Below, piece after piece: positions 38,008 to 40,737 of a stretch of 40,737 bases of DNA (positions within the stretch are counted from its first letter, which is position 1; each line of letters starts with the position of its first letter). Made by a program: the position numbers and the translations under genes. Source of the stretch: Oscillospiraceae bacterium (GTDB lineage: Bacteria; Bacillota; Clostridia; Oscillospirales; CAG-272); the NCBI GenBank assembly GCA_015065105.1, contig SVQZ01000022.1, forward strand, positions 1-40,737. The letters are read 5' to 3'. The notes under the pieces are model-generated. The model searched no databases, was not told where the DNA came from, and saw only the letters and a program-made list of their open reading frames with translations.

Positions 38008-40578
38008 TCATTCAACGTATTCATTCTTGACATAGATACCGTCCTTCAGGTAGTTCTTTCTAAAAGATATGGTATTACCGTTAACGGTTACCGACGAGTT
38101 ATCAACTATGATATTGGTATTGCATGAGATACGGAAATACTTTGCTCCTGTGGGTACACTTATATCTGTCGAAACTGCTGCGTTGGAAATATGACTATAA
38201 TTCTCATCATAAAATGCAATTAAACTGTCGCTGTCTCCATTGAAATCAATGTTGTTTACAGTTATCTCGATTGCATTTTCATCATTTCTACCGCAGTAAA
38301 TCATACCGGTAGCAGTCATGCCGTATGCCGTTATTATTTCACCCGGATTAGTTTCATTATCGATCTTTCGGTCTACAAATAATGCACTCTTTGTGGTATC
38401 TGTGTTTAAACTGAAAAACTTTGAAACGGGTTCCTGCAAAATAGACATAGTGTCAAAGTTATTTGTATACTCGGTATAGATCAGATCCCTTATATTATAA
38501 TCATCCATTTCATAATACGAGAAGTCATCAAGAATCAAGCCGTAACAATCATCGTCAAGTCTGATATGCTGATACATTATGTTATTTTCAGTATCATTTG
38601 GATCCAATTCCGGACCGCCGTGTGTCAATTTATTGGTCCAGTCCCATACTCTTGAGCCTATGAGGTTGGCATTGACACAATTATTAAGGTAAATACCATA
38701 CTTGGCATACTTGTCACCTTTTATCGAAAGTCTCGGCTGTATCGACGTTGAAATATAAGCATGGTTACAGTGGTTAAGATAAACTCCGCATTCACAACCG
38801 TCTATAATACCGTCTATCTTCATATCATTGGTCCATGCCCAATGCATATATTCCTTACCCTTTTCATTTACATCCATAATCCAATTATTTGTTCCGTAAA
38901 TACCGTATTCAAAGGCACCTGCTATACGAAGACCTGTAAATTCAAGTCCCCATATAAACGTAGAACCCTTTTTATCCGTTCTGCGATACCCCTCGATCAA
39001 TACTGCCGTACCGTTACTTCCGCCATCAACAGAATGATGTAATCCCACCTTGTTAACGGGAATCGAATTATCTTCATTCTGTTGAATAGGTTTTGTTATA
39101 TTAATATCCTTAAGATATCTGCCGGGCTTCCACTGAGGATCCCAAGCGGAAAAGGGCTCAACAGCAGAAAGTGAATCATCCGTAGGATGCGACCTCGTTG
39201 AAGCATAGATAACAATACCGTCAAAGTCATAGGGTACACGAATAGTAGCATGATTGCCAACAAGGCTGCTCAGCATATTTAACGTGATACACTTCTTGGC
39301 GGACTCGATCCTTTCATTATTCCAAAGTGCAATACCCGTGTTTTCGCCTATAGCGGGTTTATCGGTAGATGCCGCACCGGGAATATCAAATTCAAGCACC
39401 GCATCCTGCGCAAGCTCAAGCTCACAGTTGTCACGGACTACCAATTCTCCCTTAATCTTATATGTACCTCCGGGAACATAAACTCGTCTGTTGTTTAAAA
39501 GTGCTGTTTGGAAAGCTTCGGTATAATCCTTTTCTTCGCTCTCCTCGGGTTCAGTATAGTAATTTAGAACGCTTACACCGAGATTGGTGAGATTGTTCTT
39601 TTCTTCAGGTGTTAAATATTTGTTGTTATTATTAATGTGTTCGTAAATCATTGAATTTTCTCCTTTGTCATTTATTTCCATTATTTTCAAATTTGCATCT
39701 GTAAATCTTGTTGCAATCATAGATGCAGTAAAATAGTATTCAGACATACTATTGTTATTTATTTTTAACTGATCACTTTCTATACTTGCTATATATATTC
39801 CGTTTAGATAGAAGTTATAGAAGTCGTCTGCAGGATATACCGAAATTGTATTTATACCATAATATACATCATAGTATATATCCGAACATTTCGCAAGTTC
39901 TCCGTTAAAATAAGAAATATTTCCTTCGGAATTTATATACGTAATGATGTAATGGCTTAACTTAGTTGAATACGGTACAATTTCTGTAGTATCAAAATCT
40001 TCGCTTGAATACAAGGAGATCGAAAAACCTTCAAAATCATTGTCTGATTCCTTGTGTTTAGCTAATGATGCGCCAAGCAAACCGTTTGTCGGAAGCGCAT
40101 TGGCATTTCCTGTAACAGCTATTATATCATCGGTGTTATTGATCAATGCGTAATTATAATTGCTGCCGTATGCATATTCAGGAACAGCATCTGTTCCGAG
40201 AGACTTGTTTGTCCAAGCAAAGGCGATACAACCTCGATAACCGTCATCCTCAATAAATGTTGTCTCAGACATGAACTTGCAGTCAAAGCCTTCATTCATA
40301 TTGATACCGCCGGGAGAAACTCTTTTATTGTCGATGTTAACATATCTGTCGCCTGTATATTCCATAGAAATACAGGGTCTCCACTTGGAATTGTTCAGCC
40401 CTCCTACAATATAAACGTCTATATGTTCTTTGTAGTCAAGATAATCGCTGTTTAAGCACGAATCGAACTCTGAATAGGTTGGGGAAACCGATTTGGTATA
40501 ATCATTATAATAAAATGCTTGGACATTATAATACTCATTAGCATTTTTATCATTATTGTTTAAATCAAAACTGCTCAT
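38008..40578 (-). CDS. Large beta-helix protein with extra N-terminal domain, paralogue 3
   Basis: An 856-aa protein without signal peptide. Residues 1-309 form a domain absent from the other paralogues; its strands (SHYIITYINSEGNISYFNGE, DFYNFYLNGIYIASIES) suggest a concanavalin/LamG-like carbohydrate-binding fold (low confidence). From Met310 (MIYEHINNNNKYLTPEEKNN) it aligns end to end with the 544-aa paralogue: YVPGGTYKIKGEL, beta-helix coils (IDGIIDGCECGVYLNHCNHA), and a C-terminal beta domain (KYFRISCNTN...LKDGIYVKNEYVE). A strong internal Shine-Dalgarno and ATG stand exactly at residue 310. AGAAAGGAAA precedes the outer ATG. It is the first gene of a two-gene operon with paralogue 2. 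Confidence 0.75.
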   Translation of the reverse strand: MSSFDLNNNDKNANEYYNVQAFYYNDYTKSVSPTYSEFDSCLNSDYLDYKEHIDVYIVGGLNNSKWRPCISMEYTGDRYVNIDNKRVSPGGINMNEGFDCKFMSETTFIEDDGYRGCIAFAWTNKSLGTDAVPEYAYGSNYNYALINNTDDIIAVTGNANALPTNGLLGASLAKHKESDNDFEGFSISLYSSEDFDTTEIVPYSTKLSHYIITYINSEGNISYFNGELAKCSDIYYDVYYGINTISVYPADDFYNFYLNGIYIASIESDQLKINNNSMSEYYFTASMIATRFTDANLKIMEINDKGENSMIYEHINNNNKYLTPEEKNNLTNLGVSVLNYYTEPEESEEKDYTEAFQTALLNNRRVYVPGGTYKIKGELVVRDNCELELAQDAVLEFDIPGAASTDKPAIGENTGIALWNNERIESAKKCITLNMLSSLVGNHATIRVPYDFDGIVIYASTRSHPTDDSLSAVEPFSAWDPQWKPGRYLKDINITKPIQQNEDNSIPVNKVGLHHSVDGGSNGTAVLIEGYRRTDKKGSTFIWGLEFTGLRIAGAFEYGIYGTNNWIMDVNEKGKEYMHWAWTNDMKIDGIIDGCECGVYLNHCNHAYISTSIQPRLSIKGDKYAKYGIYLNNCVNANLIGSRVWDWTNKLTHGGPELDPNDTENNIMYQHIRLDDDCYGLILDDFSYYEMDDYNIRDLIYTEYTNNFDTMSILQEPVSKFFSLNTDTTKSALFVDRKIDNETNPGEIITAYGMTATGMIYCGRNDENAIEITVNNIDFNGDSDSLIAFYDENYSHISNAAVSTDISVPTGAKYFRISCNTNIIVDNSSVTVNGNTISFRKNYLKDGIYVKNEYVE
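39649..39666 (-). promoter_or_regulatory. Internal ribosome binding site and ATG inside paralogue 3
   Basis: On the minus strand AAAGGAG (39660-39666) is followed after 8 nt by an in-frame ATG (39649-39651) at codon 310. Translation from here would give a 547-aa protein matching the whole length of the 544-aa neighbour. It is either a working second start or the fossil start of a gene fused to an upstream reading frame. Confidence 0.6.
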
Positions 40579-40635
40579 TTTTTAAATTTCCTTTCTTTTT
40601 TCAATTTAGATTTTTGTTTTTAGTTTTTTCACCGT

Positions 40636-40672
40636 CCCCGCCTTGATATTGCGCGCTGATATCTTGGCGGGG
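40636..40672 (-). other. GC-rich hairpin in the leader of the beta-helix operon
   Basis: CCCCGCC (40636-40642) pairs with GGCGGGG (40666-40672), and inside it GATAT (40645-40649) pairs with ATATC (40659-40663). It lies 58 bp before the ATG at 40578 in an AT-rich leader. No T-run follows on either strand. It could be a 5'-UTR stem or the remains of an upstream gene's terminator; the rest of 40579-40737 shows no gene. Confidence 0.45.
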
Positions 40673-40737
40673 TAAGTATATGGGTTTACTTAGTTGCACG
40701 TATTTTGATGTACGGGGCGGAATCCATCTCATTAGTA

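Noticed and set aside
33081-40578. Diversity-generating retroelement driving tip variation
   Set aside because: No reverse transcriptase, template repeat or adenine-biased variable repeat is visible; the tips differ wholesale rather than at A positions.

Overview
The window looks like a chromosomal segment of an anaerobic Clostridia (Firmicutes), most likely an uncultured gut Oscillospirales/Eubacteriales-type organism. The reasons are strong TTGACA-17-TATAAT promoters, AGGAGG ribosome binding sites, ClpE-type Clp ATPase, ECF transporter genes next to truA, DUF421/DUF4363 and DUF951 proteins, YfhO, archaeal/eukaryal-type ProRS, and several SLH-anchored or BspA-type LRR surface proteins. The species cannot be named from the sequence.

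Layout. (1) 1-516: the upstream end of an rRNA operon that runs leftward out of the window, with three tandem consensus promoters on the minus strand. (2) 517-2664, plus strand: DUF421 and DUF4363 membrane proteins, then a purine-type phosphoribosyltransferase coupled to a family I inorganic pyrophosphatase. (3) 2665-3022: a gene-free, hairpin-rich element flanked by two identical terminator hairpins. (4) 3023-18978, minus strand: 14 tightly packed genes transcribed from a promoter near 19045: ruvC-ruvA-ruvB, an rRNA methyltransferase-like gene, ecfA1-ecfA2-ecfT-truA, a DUF5711 protein, cvpA, clpE, a P-type-ATPase-like protein that has lost its catalytic motifs, a GNAT acetyltransferase, and an SLH-anchored CHAP amidase. 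(5) 19160-25370, plus strand: DUF951, YfhO, proS and an LRR lipoprotein, followed by an 86-bp tandem repeat and tRNA-Gln(UUG). (6) 25925-31240, minus strand: an ABC exporter followed by two paralogous SLH-GH18 proteins. (7) 31473-40578: an accessory-looking surface or phage-tail-like region with two LRR proteins that share a repeat module in swapped positions, and three related right-handed beta-helix proteins without signal peptides. One of the three is 5'-truncated. Another is fused to an extra N-terminal domain through a fossil or functional internal ribosome binding site.

Working together. The core genes cover recombination repair, vitamin/metal uptake, tRNA modification, translation and protein quality control. 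Many accessory genes concern the cell surface: three SLH proteins, three LRR proteins, YfhO (teichoic-acid glycosylation family) and an exporter. The parts most worth follow-up are the catalytically dead P-type ATPase homologue, the mosaic beta-helix cluster with constant core and variable C-termini, and the structured leader RNA before the LRR gene at 31473.
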